Source: Marinobacter sp. LQ44
GTDB taxonomy: Bacteria; Pseudomonadota; Gammaproteobacteria; Pseudomonadales; Oleiphilaceae
Length of the DNA stretch: 64,000 nucleotides
Direction of reading: 5' to 3'
NCBI RefSeq assembly: GCF_001447155.2
Contig: NZ_CP014754.1
Location: 124,001 to 188,000 of the forward strand
This document shows, in pieces, positions 1 through 8,643 of this stretch. Position 1 is the stretch's first letter. Every line of letters begins with the position of its first letter. The position numbers and the translations under genes were made by a program. Under the pieces are notes generated by a model. It did no database searches. It saw only the letters and a list, made by a program, of their open reading frames with translations, and had not been told where the DNA came from.

Positions 1-1313
1 AGGGTTTCCTGGTATTCAGCTTCCGCCTCAGAGTCGGCCACGATGCCACCTCCGCCCCAGCACCTCACGGTTCCATCGGGTTCGCAGAGCAGGGTGCGAA
101 TTGCAATACTGCTGTCCAGATGGCCATCAAGACCGTAATAGAACACTGAGCCGCAGTAGGGGCCTCGCCAGTGCGGCTCCAGTTCGGCAATGATTTCCAT
201 GGCCCGGATTTTAGGAGCGCCGGTAATGGAACCTCCCGGGAACGCATCAAATAATGCCTGTAACGGGCTGATGCCAGGTTTCAGTGTGGCTCGAATGTGG
301 CTAACCAGGTGATGCACGTTGCGGTAGGACTCAAGGGCAAACAGCTCATCAACACTGACCGAGCCGGGCAGGGCATGAACGCTAAGGTCGTTACGAAGCA
401 AGTCCACAATCATCAGATTCTCGGCCCGGTCTTTCTCGGAGGCCAGTAGCTCCCTGGCCAGGGCTTCATCCTGTTCAGGGTTCTCGCCCCTGGCACGGGT
501 GCCCTTGATGGGGCTGGTTTCGATGACGCCATCGCGGATAGCGAGGAATCGTTCCGGTGATACCGAAACCACGGTATGACCCCGGAAGCGCAGAAAAGCC
601 GCATAAGGCGTCGGGTTGGCGTGGCTGAGCGCGCTGAAGGCGGCCCAGGGGCTGCCCTGATATTGTCCCTCAAACGATTGGGACAGATTGGCCTGGTAGC
701 AGTCACCGGACTGAATATAGTGCCTTACCCGATTAACCCTCTGCCGAAAATGTTCAGGTGTTTGCGTTGGGCTGAAATGGCCGGTTATCAACCAGGGCTG
801 AGGATCTTCGGTTACAGGCTGTTCAAGCCAATCGGCCAGCTTTTTTTCCACAGAAGCGGGCAGTTGGGGATGGACCCATAGATAGCACTCGCCGCTTTCC
901 AGGTTTTCACTGGCCATCCACAGGTAAAGCCCGGCGAAAAACAACGGGTAGCGGAGGTCACTGGCCAGTCTGTTTAGCCTTGGCTCCCTGGCGTAGCCGA
1001 ACTCGTAGGCAACGCTGCCAATCCAGCCGCCCGCGAGCGGGCAGGGTACCTCGGCATCGGTGATTCCGGGTTGCCGGTAGGTGTCTGCCAGTGCCTCCAG
1101 TTCACCGGCCAGGGCGGGCGTGTTGACTCGTTTGTTTGGGGTGCTGTCGATGACGGCCTGCTCCACGGCAAGACAGCTGAAACCCCGGGCGTCACCTCGG
1201 CCCCCCGATGACGCCTGGCTGCCGAGAAAAACAAAGTCCGGTTGCTGCGAGGCATGGGCGCAGAGCTGATTGTACTGTTGCCGGGTTACGGGCTGGCAGA
1301 GAGGAAAGGCCAA
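1..1313 (-). CDS. pabB: Aminodeoxychorismate synthase component I (partial, C-terminus outside window)
   Basis: Converts chorismate with ammonia (supplied by a PabA-type glutaminase) to 4-amino-4-deoxychorismate for folate. Reading the minus strand from 1313 gives about 437 residues of the chorismate-binding fold. It contains SPERFLAI, then ETSPIKGTRARG, then ASEKDRAENLMIVDLLRNDL and the late PGGSITGAPK motif. PIKGT, with lysine, is the PabB form; anthranilate synthases carry PIAGT, so TrpE is less likely. The start is TTG at 1311-1313 with GGAGG (1319-1323 on the complement) seven bases upstream; no ATG lies near this position in frame. The stop lies beyond base 1. No pabA or pabC is adjacent in the window. 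Confidence 0.93.
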   Translation of the reverse strand, partial: MAFPLCQPVTRQQYNQLCAHASQQPDFVFLGSQASSGGRGDARGFSCLAVEQAVIDSTPNKRVNTPALAGELEALADTYRQPGITDAEVPCPLAGGWIGSVAYEFGYAREPRLNRLASDLRYPLFFAGLYLWMASENLESGECYLWVHPQLPASVEKKLADWLEQPVTEDPQPWLITGHFSPTQTPEHFRQRVNRVRHYIQSGDCYQANLSQSFEGQYQGSPWAAFSALSHANPTPYAAFLRFRGHTVVSVSPERFLAIRDGVIETSPIKGTRARGENPEQDEALARELLASEKDRAENLMIVDLLRNDLSVHALPGSVSVDELFALESYRNVHHLVSHIRATLKPGISPLQALFDAFPGGSITGAPKIRAMEIIAELEPHWRGPYCGSVFYYGLDGHLDSSIAIRTLLCEPDGTVRCWGGGGIVADSEAEAEYQET

Positions 1314-1486
1314 GATACCTCCGTTAAAAATTGGAAGAATGATACACGATGCACAAAACGGCCGTTGTCGGATCAGGACAGGCGCTGATCTAATGGTTAT
1401 ACGGAGCCGATTAGCCCGGAGCGTATTTTACCGGGTTTTGCCGCCCGTGAACTGAAAATCCATAAAACAAGAACGGAAGTTGTCCT

Positions 1487-2065
1487 ATGTCTCGCTTCAG
1501 AAAGCACGCACTTGCCGCCACGATCAGTCTTTTTGCCCTGGGTGCGACCTACTCGCTGGCGGAGGGGTTGCCGCAAGGTGGTCCCTTGTCTGACGGAAAA
1601 ATTTCGGAGGATGAGTTGGGTGTGGTTATTCTCAGCGCGCAGCAGCAGCTGATTCGGTTGTCAGAGGCGGCGACAGAAGAATACCAGTCAGCCATATTGG
1701 AACCTGGTGCAAATACGCCGAAAGCCTGGATGTTGATGAAGGATGGTGAAACCGTAAAACGGATCAATATTGATGCCCACGCGGCTGGCATGCCTGCGGC
1801 CGCTCAAGTAAAGATGTATCGGGCCGCCATCAAGTCGATCGCTCAGAGAGGACAGATAAACGCAGCAGCCATCCTCTACACGGGTAGGGTTAGTGAAGAG
1901 AACGATACCGAAGTTCTTGTCATAGAGCATGAGCACCGTTTAGGAGTGTCATCAAACAAGGTAATTGGTTACGAAATTCGCAACGGAGCGATTTCCTGGG
2001 CCGAGCCAGTTTCCCAGGAGAAGCCGTTTGAGTGGTTCTACCAAAGTAAAGGTGGGCAGTCCTGA
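1487..2065 (+). CDS. Small secreted protein of unknown function
   Basis: 192 residues. The N-terminus (SRFRKHALAATISLFALG...YSLAEG) is a typical cleaved signal peptide with a site near residue 26, so the product is probably periplasmic or exported. The rest is mixed alpha/beta with no cysteines and no motif I recognise; the C-terminal half (about residues 85-185) holds a strand-rich stretch with ILYTGRV and VLVIEHEHRLGV. It has its own intergenic region upstream and is divergent from pabB. The next gene on the same strand also encodes a secreted protein of unknown role. I assign no function. Confidence 0.75.
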   Translation: MSRFRKHALAATISLFALGATYSLAEGLPQGGPLSDGKISEDELGVVILSAQQQLIRLSEAATEEYQSAILEPGANTPKAWMLMKDGETVKRINIDAHAAGMPAAAQVKMYRAAIKSIAQRGQINAAAILYTGRVSEENDTEVLVIEHEHRLGVSSNKVIGYEIRNGAISWAEPVSQEKPFEWFYQSKGGQS

Positions 2066-2111
2066 GCAAAATGCGAACTCATCGATACTTGTTTCTAAAT
2101 GTAATTGTAAC

Positions 2112-2235
2112 GTAAAGGACTGTGAATGGAGTCACGGACTAGGACTGTAAAACAATCTTAAATGGACCTGTGGAGTAAAGGACTTCACTTAAAAAACTCA
2201 CACAAGAATAAAATGAGTTTCACAAGGAGATAATA
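2112..2235 (+). promoter_or_regulatory. Leader of the FilA-like gene with direct repeat and hairpin
   Basis: The 170-base gap before the FilA-like gene is AT-rich. It contains a 10-base direct repeat, GTAAAGGACT, at 2112-2121 and 2175-2184. An inverted repeat AAACTCA/TGAGTTT (2194-2200 and 2214-2220, 13-base loop) ends four bases before a strong ribosome binding site, AAGGAG, at 2224-2229. I cannot place a convincing -35/-10 pair. The direct repeat could be an operator and the hairpin an mRNA-stability or translation-control element; both are inference. Confidence 0.4.
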
Positions 2236-3048
2236 ATGAAAGGCCTGAAGAAAATTGCTCTGGCAACTGCCGTTGCCGCTATGCCGTTCGCTGCTCACGC
2301 TGACCTGAAAGCCCTTGACGATACCGCAATGGGTAACGTTACTGGCCAGGCTGGTGTGACCATTGAACTGGAAACCAAAGTCAGCATCGGTCAGTTCGTG
2401 TATACCGATGAAGGTAGCTTCACTGTGAACGATATCGTTCTGGGTGGTTCTGGTGTTGCTGGCGGTCCTGGCTCCGATCTGTTGGACGATCTGTACATTG
2501 ACATCGATGTAGAGGCTGATGGTGATGCAGTCATCTCTGTTCACTCCATCTCCGGTGCCCCGATCGACTGGGGTATGACTGCCAGCTCCATGGAACTGGT
2601 AGCCGCTGATGGCAGCGAGAGTACTACACTGGTTTCTAATCTGAGTGGCTACGGTGCGCTGGGTCAGCTGGACATCCGTGTTGATACCGCGACCGATACC
2701 CTGAATCTGGACGTTGCATTCAACGTGCAGCAGATGGACTTCGATGTTGAATTCCTCGGTGTTGGTATCCGTGACATGGCTATCATGGGTGGCAACTTCT
2801 TTGAAGAAGTTGCGGCTAATGGCCAGCCAGTCAGCGCAGCCGGCCTTTTCGCCGTTGCTAACGTAGATGTTTACAAAGGCGATGGTCTTGGTGCATCCAC
2901 TATGACTGACGTCTTGCGTATCGACATCAACGACATCACCATGGACATGTCCATCGGTGCGATCGAGATTGGTGGCGCGTCCATCGGTTCCATCGCCATG
3001 GATAACCTGACCATCTCCGACACTCGTCTGGCTGTTTACGGTCACTAA
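2236..3048 (+). CDS. FilA-like / DUF6160-type secreted protein
   Basis: 270 residues with a clear signal peptide (KGLKKIALATAVAAMPFAAHA, cleavage near residue 22). It is followed by LKALDDTAMGNVTGQAGVTI, the opening I associate with DUF6160 proteins annotated as FilA-like pilus assembly factors in Acinetobacter and Pseudomonas; the family name is from memory. The mature part is very acidic, glycine-rich and made of repeated amphipathic beta segments (for example IDIDVEADGDAVISV, IRVDTATDTLNLDV, IDINDITMDMSIGAI), with no cysteine. That suggests an extended beta structure at the cell surface or outer membrane. It has a strong ribosome binding site and a strong terminator, so it is probably a monocistronic, well-expressed gene. 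Confidence 0.7.
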   Translation: MKGLKKIALATAVAAMPFAAHADLKALDDTAMGNVTGQAGVTIELETKVSIGQFVYTDEGSFTVNDIVLGGSGVAGGPGSDLLDDLYIDIDVEADGDAVISVHSISGAPIDWGMTASSMELVAADGSESTTLVSNLSGYGALGQLDIRVDTATDTLNLDVAFNVQQMDFDVEFLGVGIRDMAIMGGNFFEEVAANGQPVSAAGLFAVANVDVYKGDGLGASTMTDVLRIDINDITMDMSIGAIEIGGASIGSIAMDNLTISDTRLAVYGH

Positions 3049-3078
3049 TCCGACCTGAACACCTGAGTAGGTGATGAG

Positions 3079-3102
3079 CGCCCCGCATTGCGGGGCGTTT
3101 TT
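3079..3102 (+). terminator. Rho-independent terminator after the FilA-like gene
   Basis: An 8-bp perfect stem CGCCCCGC/GCGGGGCG (3079-3086 and 3090-3097) with a 3-base loop is followed directly by TTTTT. It lies 31 bases after the stop at 3048. Confidence 0.9.
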
Positions 3103-3129
3103 AGTTAGTCAGAAAAAATCTGGCCAAAA

Positions 3130-3167
3130 TAAAGCGGCGACCCGAAGACGGTCGCCGTTTTATTTTT
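3130..3167. terminator. Bidirectional terminator between convergent genes
   Basis: The 8-bp stem CGGCGACC/GGTCGCCG (3135-3142, 3150-3157) is flanked by an A-rich run on the left and TTTTATTTTT on the right, so it can end transcripts from either direction. It serves the minus-strand gene ending at 3186 and backs up the terminator at 3079-3102. Confidence 0.85.
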
Positions 3168-3185
3168 AAAGATGAGGGCTCTGAA

Positions 3186-3800
3186 TCAGCGGTCTGGCAC
3201 CTGAATGGACAGATCGAATCCGCCGCCGGGTCTTGGGGTTAGCTGGATTGGCCCCTCGTTGATGCCGTGGGGAATATCAATGCGATCAATGCCCGGAGGA
3301 TTGCCGATGCTGAAGTTCAGGTTCTGCCCGTCAAAACCAATTCCCAGCTGGTCGTTAAGAAACGTCTGGGTGAAAGGTTCATCCGGTATTTGTGGCTGCT
3401 GACCGAAAATCAGCTGTGGAATCGTCTCGGCAAAATTGGCCGGGGGTTGTGCACGGGCCAATTCCTCGGTTGGCAGCAGGAGAGCTCTGCGCAGGAACTC
3501 CTCCTCGGCGCTGCTCAATGCGTCTGATTTACCATCTTCCATATAGCGCTGGAGCGCTTCGCGGTAGGCTTCTTCCTCGGCTTCACTCAATACCGGTTCG
3601 CCGGGTGAGATGGTCAGCGCTCTGATGATGCGCTGGCGATCCGCTTCGGTCTTTTGCTGGTCTCTGGGCACGACAATGACAGCGGAGTCCTGAACATAGG
3701 TTTCCACCATTTCATCCGATGTCATCGTCTGAACGCCGGCCATGGCCGGAGCGGAGAGCGAGACAGCGATGGCCGTTGCAAGCAGTGTTGGGCGTGTCAT
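3186..3800 (-). CDS. Secreted protein of unknown function
   Basis: 204 residues with a signal peptide (TRPTLLATAIAVSLSAPAMAG, cleavage after AMA near residue 21). A helical, acidic middle (residues about 50-110; GEPVLSEAEEEAYREALQRY and SSAEEEFLRRALLLPTEEL) is followed by a proline- and glycine-rich tail that looks strand-forming (LTPRPGGGFDLSIQV at the C-terminus). No catalytic motif and no cysteine. It is convergent with the FilA-like gene and shares its bidirectional terminator, so the two could belong to one export or surface function, but nothing in the sequence proves this. Function unknown. Confidence 0.7.
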   Translation of the reverse strand: MTRPTLLATAIAVSLSAPAMAGVQTMTSDEMVETYVQDSAVIVVPRDQQKTEADRQRIIRALTISPGEPVLSEAEEEAYREALQRYMEDGKSDALSSAEEEFLRRALLLPTEELARAQPPANFAETIPQLIFGQQPQIPDEPFTQTFLNDQLGIGFDGQNLNFSIGNPPGIDRIDIPHGINEGPIQLTPRPGGGFDLSIQVPDR

Positions 3801-4031
3801 GGCATAGCCTCTTGCGTTACCGGATCAGTTCAGAGGCGCGGCTGAGACTACAATATTCAGTCAATACGCTTCCTTATCGGAGTATTCGGTTTGTCTGACA
3901 GTTTTTCAACCGAAAAGTGCCTGGTCTGTGATCAGAATCCGCAGTTGGACAGTAAAGCTTTATGGGTGGCCGGATAATGTGGTTTGATGCGTGCCGGTAA
4001 CGGGTGAACTTTTGAGGAAGAATGCGGCCTG

Positions 4032-5063
4032 ATGGGCATGATAACGCGAAAACTCCGGCAACGATGGCAGCACTGGATTAACCGCAGGGTTCCCCGTGCA
4101 GACAGCCAGACATTCAGTCAGAAAAACATTTTCATCCTGCCAACCGGTGCCGGGGTGGTCTTTGGTGTTCTGCTGCTGATCATGCTGATCACCGGTATCA
4201 ATTACCAGAACAGCCTCATTTACCTGTTGACGTTCATTCTCGGGGCCCTGTTCGTGGGCGCCATGCATCAGACCCATCGCAATCTCTCGGGGCTGACGCT
4301 CGCGCTTATTCAGCCCGGTGAAGGCGAGGCCGGGGATGATATTCCGTTTCGATTCCGGGTTACCGCTGGCAAGGATAGCGGACTTGCCATTGCGTTGTCG
4401 GTTGTGGATTCGAAGCTCGAAGGTGTCCATGTGCCGGCCGGCCAGGCCCGGGACGTTATGTTGCCCATTCCGTCGGCTCACCGTGGTTACCTGCGGCCAG
4501 ACAAGGTTCGGATTGAAACCCGTTTTCCATTCGGATTGCTCAAGGCCTGGTCCTGGTTGCGCCCAAGCTCAGCCGGTATTGCCTATCCTCGACCATTGAC
4601 GGCTCCGGAAGTGGTCAGCCAGGTAGATGACGGCAGCGAGGCCCGTTCCTCGGCGCCAGTGGCTGGTCAGGACAATGCCGACCTTCGGCCCTGGCGTGAG
4701 GGCGATCTCAGCCAACGGGTCATGTGGAAACGGTTTGCCCGCTCCGGCCAGATGGTGGTTGCCGATTGGGAAGGGGAGCAAGGTAGCCCCCACTGGCTGG
4801 ATTTCAACGCTTTCCCGGGCGCGGATACGGAACTCCGGCTCAGCTACCTGGCCTGGCTGGTGGCCGACCGGCTACAGAAAGGCGCAAAGTTTGGATTGAA
4901 CCTGCCTGGGGAGGTGATTGAACCGGACACCGGACCCATCCACGCAGACCGGTGCCTGCGGGCGCTGGCGGTATGGGGCGAGAAACCGCCCAGAGAGCAG
5001 GATTCACTGCCATTTGGCACTCGCAAGAGGTTGGACGGTGCGGCGGCAGGAGGTGCCGTATGA
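4032..5063 (+). CDS. DUF58 domain protein
   Basis: 343 residues. Two closely spaced hydrophobic segments at about residues 35-80 (GVVFGVLLLIMLITGI and LIYLLTFILGALFVGAM) anchor it in the inner membrane. The cytoplasmic part carries the DUF58 hallmark LRPWREGDLSQRVMWKRFAR at about residue 217. DUF58 proteins usually work with a MoxR AAA ATPase and a transglutaminase; here the transglutaminase follows with a 4-base overlap (ATGA), but the gene before it is a divergently oriented secreted protein, not moxR. The start at 4032 is the first in-frame ATG; a second ATG six bases on is equally possible. Confidence 0.9.
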   Translation: MGMITRKLRQRWQHWINRRVPRADSQTFSQKNIFILPTGAGVVFGVLLLIMLITGINYQNSLIYLLTFILGALFVGAMHQTHRNLSGLTLALIQPGEGEAGDDIPFRFRVTAGKDSGLAIALSVVDSKLEGVHVPAGQARDVMLPIPSAHRGYLRPDKVRIETRFPFGLLKAWSWLRPSSAGIAYPRPLTAPEVVSQVDDGSEARSSAPVAGQDNADLRPWREGDLSQRVMWKRFARSGQMVVADWEGEQGSPHWLDFNAFPGADTELRLSYLAWLVADRLQKGAKFGLNLPGEVIEPDTGPIHADRCLRALAVWGEKPPREQDSLPFGTRKRLDGAAAGGAV

Positions 5064-7150
5064 GGCGCCTGGCTAATGCGCTCCTCGGCAGAAACCGCAA
5101 CTCTGAGGTGCCTGCGGATGCCATTCCTGGCACGGCATTGCTCTGGCTGATTGGCAGTTTCGCGTTGTTATTGTTGCCCCAGTGGAACCGATTACCCTGG
5201 TGGCTGATTGCCGCCTGCGTGGTGCTGGCCGGTTGGCGCTGGCTGGCCCAGAGCGGCCGGGTGCGATTGCCAGGGCGCTGGTTGCGGACGGGTATTATGC
5301 TGGTGTTGATCGGCGTGTATATGGGGACTGTTCAGGGCCGCTTTACCGTTGACACTGCTGCGTCGTTCTTCGTGTTGGCTGTGGGGCTCAAATGGCTGGA
5401 AACCCGCTCTGCCCGGGATTTCTATGTGCTGTTTTTTATTCTGGTGTACCTGGCGGCGGTAAATTTCCTGTTCCAGCAGGACATCCTGTGGGCTCTGCTG
5501 ACATTTGCAGCCATTGCCTGCCTGCTGGTGGGCTTGCAGATTCTCAACGCTCCGGATTTACCCGGTTCATTGAAGGCGGGTTGGAAGCGGCTGGGCCTGT
5601 TGATGCTCAAGACTCTGCCGGTGGTTGTCCTGTTGTTTGTCTTCTTTCCCCGTATGGCTCCGCTGTGGAGCGTGCCTCTGGTTTCCGGTGAGGCTCGCAG
5701 CGGTATCTCTGACACCATGCGCCCCGGCGATATTTCCAATCTGGCCCAGAGCAGTGAGCGAGCATTCCGCGTAAGTTTTGGTGGTTCAATACCGGAGTAC
5801 AGGGATCGCTATTGGCGAGGACTGATTCTCGATTACCTGGATCGCGAGACATGGCGGCAGCGGGACCGGGAGCCATTCCAACGCCCGGGCAGGGTCGCCG
5901 TGGATGGCGGCGTGGGGCCACTGGCCAGCAACCAATATGATGTGCTGATGGAGCCGACAGACCAACGATGGGCCTTCTCTCTCGAGAATTCCATAGCGGT
6001 TTCCGACAACGTATTTGATGCAGGGGAAGAGCTGTTCAGGTTCCGGCGCCCCGCAGACAGTCCCGTGCGCTATCGGTTGGCGATTTCCCCCGGGCAAATC
6101 CGGCCAGACAGTGAGCTTTCCCAGGCAGCGCGTGATCGCTACCTGCAATTGCCGGGTAACGGGAACCCGCGGGCACGGGCATTGGCCCGTGAATTGGCGG
6201 GGCAGTATTCCCCGGCTCAGGTGGTTAACGAACTCATGCAGCGGTTCCGTAACGAGGAATACTATTACACCCTGCGGCCACCGGCGATGCCCAACGATGG
6301 CGTGGATACCTTGCTATTTGAGGAACAGCGGGGGTTCTGTGCCCATTACGCGGGCGCTGCCACCTTCGTATTCCGGGCGGCTGGTATTCCGTCCCGTGTG
6401 GTTGTGGGCTACCAGGGCGGGGATGCCGGCGCCGGGGGCGACTACCTGATTGTTCGCCAGTATGACGCCCATGCCTGGGTTGAGGTATGGCTGGAAGGCC
6501 AGGGTTGGGTTCGGGTTGATCCAACGGCTGCAATTGCTCCGGATCGCATTGAGTTCGGGCTGCGGGAGGCGATGGCTGAGGAGGGCTCCTTCCTGGAAAA
6601 CAATCTGACTTCGCCTCATCGGTACGGGGATTTGGCGGTTCTGCAATGGGCATCGCTGCAACTCGACAGAATTAATTACCATTGGCAACGCTGGGTTGTG
6701 GGCTATCAGGGTCAAAGCCAGATGAATCTGATGTCCCGGTTGCCAGGCGGCATTGGCATGAAGGAGCTTGGCTACATTACCGCCGGGCTGGTTGGCTTTG
6801 CACTTCTTGTGGCTGGGCTGGTGTCAGCACTTTCAATGACACGGGGAACTCGGCAGGATGGCTTCAGGCGTGTTGTCGGATCATGGCACCGGCTGTGTGA
6901 ACAGGCCGGTGTGCCTGTGCGCAGTGGCGAAACCCCGGTGGTGCTGGCGGAACGCATGGCCGAGGCCCGGCCATCGGTGGCGGAGTCTGCCCGGATCTTT
7001 GCCCGGACAGTGAACAGCCATTACTATAGCTCTGCCTCAACCCGTCAGGCTGATGACGATACACGGCGGCTGAGGCGGCTACTGAAAACCATGAAGCGTC
7101 AACTCAAACGCAATCAGGAAACCGCATCCCGGATGCCGAAACATGACTGA
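5060..7150 (+). CDS. tgpA: Membrane transglutaminase-like protein, TgpA type (DUF3488 + transglutaminase core)
   Basis: 696 residues. The N-terminal third is a cluster of about six transmembrane segments (DUF3488, residues about 22-200). A large periplasmic part follows with the transglutaminase core: Cys427 in RGFCAHYAG, His471 in DAHAWVEVW and Asp487 in VRVDPTAA form the papain-like triad. A last transmembrane helix lies near residues 570-593, before a DUF4129-like cytoplasmic tail. In P. aeruginosa TgpA is an essential membrane protein with periplasmic transglutaminase activity; its substrate is not settled. The ATG at 5060 has AGGAGG just upstream and overlaps the DUF58 stop, so translation is probably coupled. 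An upstream in-frame extension to 4952 lies inside the DUF58 gene and is rejected. Confidence 0.92.
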   Translation: MRRLANALLGRNRNSEVPADAIPGTALLWLIGSFALLLLPQWNRLPWWLIAACVVLAGWRWLAQSGRVRLPGRWLRTGIMLVLIGVYMGTVQGRFTVDTAASFFVLAVGLKWLETRSARDFYVLFFILVYLAAVNFLFQQDILWALLTFAAIACLLVGLQILNAPDLPGSLKAGWKRLGLLMLKTLPVVVLLFVFFPRMAPLWSVPLVSGEARSGISDTMRPGDISNLAQSSERAFRVSFGGSIPEYRDRYWRGLILDYLDRETWRQRDREPFQRPGRVAVDGGVGPLASNQYDVLMEPTDQRWAFSLENSIAVSDNVFDAGEELFRFRRPADSPVRYRLAISPGQIRPDSELSQAARDRYLQLPGNGNPRARALARELAGQYSPAQVVNELMQRFRNEEYYYTLRPPAMPNDGVDTLLFEEQRGFCAHYAGAATFVFRAAGIPSRVVVGYQGGDAGAGGDYLIVRQYDAHAWVEVWLEGQGWVRVDPTAAIAPDRIEFGLREAMAEEGSFLENNLTSPHRYGDLAVLQWASLQLDRINYHWQRWVVGYQGQSQMNLMSRLPGGIGMKELGYITAGLVGFALLVAGLVSALSMTRGTRQDGFRRVVGSWHRLCEQAGVPVRSGETPVVLAERMAEARPSVAESARIFARTVNSHYYSSASTRQADDDTRRLRRLLKTMKRQLKRNQETASRMPKHD

Positions 7151-8174
7151 CATCGCACAGGAAATGCCCTGGCTGGCCCGCGCCTGGTCGGCAGTGCAAA
7201 GCCGACTGGCACAGGATCGTTTGCCCCACGCATTGCTGGTAGTGGGTGAATGTGGCGTAGGAAAGCGCGCCTGGGCCCAGGCAGTGGCTGGTTTGCTGTT
7301 GTGTGAAGCACCGGCCAAATCAGAATCCGGTGCGGCGGTGGCGTGTGGCCATTGCAAGCAGTGTGAGCTGATGGCTGCAGGCAGTCATCCGGATCTGCGG
7401 GTTTATACCCCAGAGAAATCGCGCATGGTGAAGGTTGACCAGATACGGGCACTCTCCACGTTTGCTGTTGCTTCGCCCCAGGTTGGTCATCACAAGGTCG
7501 CGATTGTTGACCGGGCAGATCAGTTAAACATCAATGCCGCCAATGCGTTGCTGAAAACCCTGGAAGAGCCGCTGCCGGACGTGACACTGCTGCTGTTGCA
7601 GGAGAGCGGTCGGCCGGTCCTGCCGACCATTCGCTCCCGTTGTCAGGCGCTGACCATACCCTTGCCGACAGCAGAGCAGGGCGGGCAATGGCTGGCTGCC
7701 CGGGTGGCCGAGCTGGACGAGGCAAGCCGGCCGGGCGCCGAGGTCTTGGCCAAAAGCCTGATGCTGGCGGGCAATGCACCCCGATTAGCGTTGGACTACG
7801 CAGTAGGTGATTTTCTGCTCCTTCGGGACAAGGCCTTTGAAGCATTCCGCCAGTTTATGAAAGGGCAGATCCCGGTTGGTGAGGCGGCGAAAGCTTTCAA
7901 GGCCCTTGGCCTGGACGATTCGCTCTGGCTATTTGAAAGCTGGGCCGCGGATCTGGCGCGTGCCAGTGTGGGAGGCACAGTATCGGACCCGGAAGCGGCG
8001 GATATGCTCGGATATCTCGCCAGCAACAATCCACCCTGGAGGGCCCATCAGCTCCTGGACATGGTCAAGGAAAGTCGTAGTGCGGCAGTATACAATGCCA
8101 GCCCGGAACTGGAGGCCAGCCAGCTTCTGATTGCCTGGCGGGATCTGATGCCAAGGAAGCGTAAAGCAAGCTGA
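7143..8174 (+). CDS. holB: DNA polymerase III subunit delta prime
   Basis: 343 residues, normal for the family. HolB is part of the clamp loader that places the beta clamp on DNA. The N-terminal AAA+ module has RLPHALLVVGECGVGKRAWA (a Walker-A-like loop), then the zinc module with cysteines in LLLCEAP and CGHCKQC, then DLRVYTPEKSRMVKVDQIR and NAANALLKTLEEP, all typical of delta prime. It overlaps the tgpA stop by eight bases. In Pseudomonas holB is followed by pilZ, as here, but tmk, which usually precedes holB, is not in this window. Confidence 0.95.
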   Translation: MTDIAQEMPWLARAWSAVQSRLAQDRLPHALLVVGECGVGKRAWAQAVAGLLLCEAPAKSESGAAVACGHCKQCELMAAGSHPDLRVYTPEKSRMVKVDQIRALSTFAVASPQVGHHKVAIVDRADQLNINAANALLKTLEEPLPDVTLLLLQESGRPVLPTIRSRCQALTIPLPTAEQGGQWLAARVAELDEASRPGAEVLAKSLMLAGNAPRLALDYAVGDFLLLRDKAFEAFRQFMKGQIPVGEAAKAFKALGLDDSLWLFESWAADLARASVGGTVSDPEAADMLGYLASNNPPWRAHQLLDMVKESRSAAVYNASPELEASQLLIAWRDLMPRKRKAS

Positions 8175-8280
8175 GCTTTCTTCAATTTCAGCTGCTATGA
8201 TTGTGAATTGTCAGGAGATTCCTGAAGTATTATGGCAATGTATAACGACACAAGAACTTCCAGCGTAAAAGGTATGTGAT

Positions 8281-8631
8281 ATGGGCCCAGGATTTGGCGC
8301 GCGCAGCGGCATTCTCACCCTGACCATCAAGGACAAAGCGGTTCTGTACGCCGCTTATATGCCCTACATTCGGCAAGGTGGTCTGTTCATTCCTACCCAG
8401 AAGCAATATCAGCTCGGAGACGAGGTGTTCTTGCTGCTCAACCTGATGGACGAGCCGGAAAAGATACCTGTGGCGGGTAAAGTGGTGTGGATTACACCCA
8501 AAGGCGCGCAAGGTAACCGTGCGGCAGGTATCGGTGTCCAGTTTAACGGTGACGATGAATCCGCAAGGACCAAGATCGAGTCTTACCTGGCAGGCTCGCT
8601 GAGCTCTGATCGCCCAACGCACACCATGTAG
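8281..8631 (+). CDS. pilZ: Type IV pilus assembly protein PilZ (canonical, non-c-di-GMP-binding type)
   Basis: 116 residues, close to the P. aeruginosa protein in length and sequence: GILTLTIKDKAVLYAAYMPY, then GGLFIPT, LGDEVFLLLNLMDEPEKIPV and AGKVVWITPKGAQGNRAAGIGVQF. This is the founding PilZ, needed for type IV pilus biogenesis; it works through the FimX/PilB branch in related bacteria. It lacks the RxxxR and (D/N)xSxxG c-di-GMP motifs, as expected for this orthologue. The only in-frame ATG is at 8281; an in-frame TAA at 8266 excludes longer starts. It sits just after holB, the usual place. Confidence 0.95.
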   Translation: MGPGFGARSGILTLTIKDKAVLYAAYMPYIRQGGLFIPTQKQYQLGDEVFLLLNLMDEPEKIPVAGKVVWITPKGAQGNRAAGIGVQFNGDDESARTKIESYLAGSLSSDRPTHTM

Positions 8632-8643
8632 GACCCGCTTTGC

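Noticed and set aside
1..1313. Anthranilate synthase (trpE) instead of pabB
   Set aside because: The motif is PIKGT rather than PIAGT, and no trpG or trpD lies nearby in the window.
2185..3045. 286-codon open frame on the minus strand
   Set aside because: Antisense of the FilA-like gene; no signal or motif, and the plus-strand gene has signal peptide, ribosome site and terminator.
4952..5059. N-terminal extension of tgpA
   Set aside because: It lies in the end of the DUF58 gene in another frame; AGGAGG stands right before ATG at 5060.
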